Made by a program: the position numbers and the translations under genes
Part shown: positions 63,991 to 64,000 of the stretch, one piece after another
How the letters are laid out: each line of letters starts with the position of its first letter
How positions within the stretch are numbered: the first letter of the stretch is position 1
NCBI GenBank assembly: GCA_014799665.1
Contig: JAAVHP010000004.1
Span: forward strand, 248,001 to 312,000
Direction: 5' to 3'
Origin: Clostridiales bacterium
GTDB lineage: Bacteria > Bacillota > Clostridia > Christensenellales > Pumilibacteraceae
Length of the DNA: 64,000 nt
Notes under the pieces: generated by a model
The model's input: only the letters and a program-made list of their open reading frames with translations
Databases searched by the model: none
Told to the model about the DNA's origin: nothing

Positions 63991-64000
63991 ACAAAAGAAT

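Overview
The window looks like a chromosome segment of an uncultured, gut-type member of the Bacillota (Clostridia). The evidence is strong AGGAGG ribosome-binding sites, textbook sigma-A promoters (TTGACA, 17 bp, TATAAT), a RelQ-like alarmone synthetase, heterodimeric ABC exporters, rubrerythrin, a ROK sugar kinase and large serine recombinases. The taxonomic call is inference. Moderately GC-rich chromosomal housekeeping DNA is interrupted by two accessory blocks.

Block 1 (about 1.2-21.2 kb) follows a galT-galK operon. It is AT-rich, littered with gene remnants (apparent tails of recombinase genes, small paralogous and frameshifted ORFs), and carries a defence island. The island contains a possible nuclease-like protein, a DUF2971 protein and a possible HEPN protein. 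Next is a four-gene operon (cytosine-5 methyltransferase, HD-domain protein, ORC/CDC6-like AAA ATPase, Rossmann-like protein). Facing it is a type II restriction-modification operon (C5 methyltransferase, PLD/NgoFVII-like nuclease, Z1 ATPase) with a divergent XRE control protein and a four-copy operator array. It ends with an apparent mobilizable-element module (sigma-like regulator, divergent MobV-like protein, small DNA-binding-type protein, large serine recombinase) whose recombinase gene runs into the 3' end of tRNA-Glu(TTC).

The chromosomal backbone from 21.3 to 40.7 kb encodes an MBL-fold hydrolase, two RelA/SpoT-domain proteins, a GH3 beta-glucosidase, a small membrane protein, cysteine desulfurase plus IscU/NifU scaffold, MarR with a two-subunit ABC exporter, a Sel1-repeat membrane protein, a large surface protein with a cytoplasmic coiled-coil tail, and a conserved unknown.

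Block 2 (40,710-53,337) is a 12.6-kb integrated element bounded by perfect 49-bp direct repeats of the 3' half of tRNA-Thr(CGT). It encodes a rolling-circle Rep (HUH), a Zot/pI-like ATPase, two secreted single-pass proteins, a possible ssDNA-binding protein, an orphan DNA methyltransferase, many small genes, an XRE repressor with repeated operators, and a tyrosine integrase next to the tRNA. This is best explained as a filamentous-phage (inovirus-like) prophage.

After it come a broken tRNA-Thr-like sequence, a DUF2695 gene, CorA with an upstream mini-ORF, a duplicated subtilisin gene (one truncated, one 1300 aa), a charge-segregated membrane protein, a ROK kinase and rubrerythrin.

The most unusual finding is a family of about 280-nt structured leaders, present twice (27,655-27,933 minus; 53,614-53,897 plus) in front of unrelated genes. 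The two copies share sequence in a core, but their helices have different sequences with pairing preserved. Each starts at the predicted transcription start, and each closing stem ends exactly 5 nt before the most likely start codon of the downstream gene. A second, 130-bp hairpin family (28,467 and 36,306) behaves similarly. All structural statements come from reading the sequence by eye, and no database search was run.
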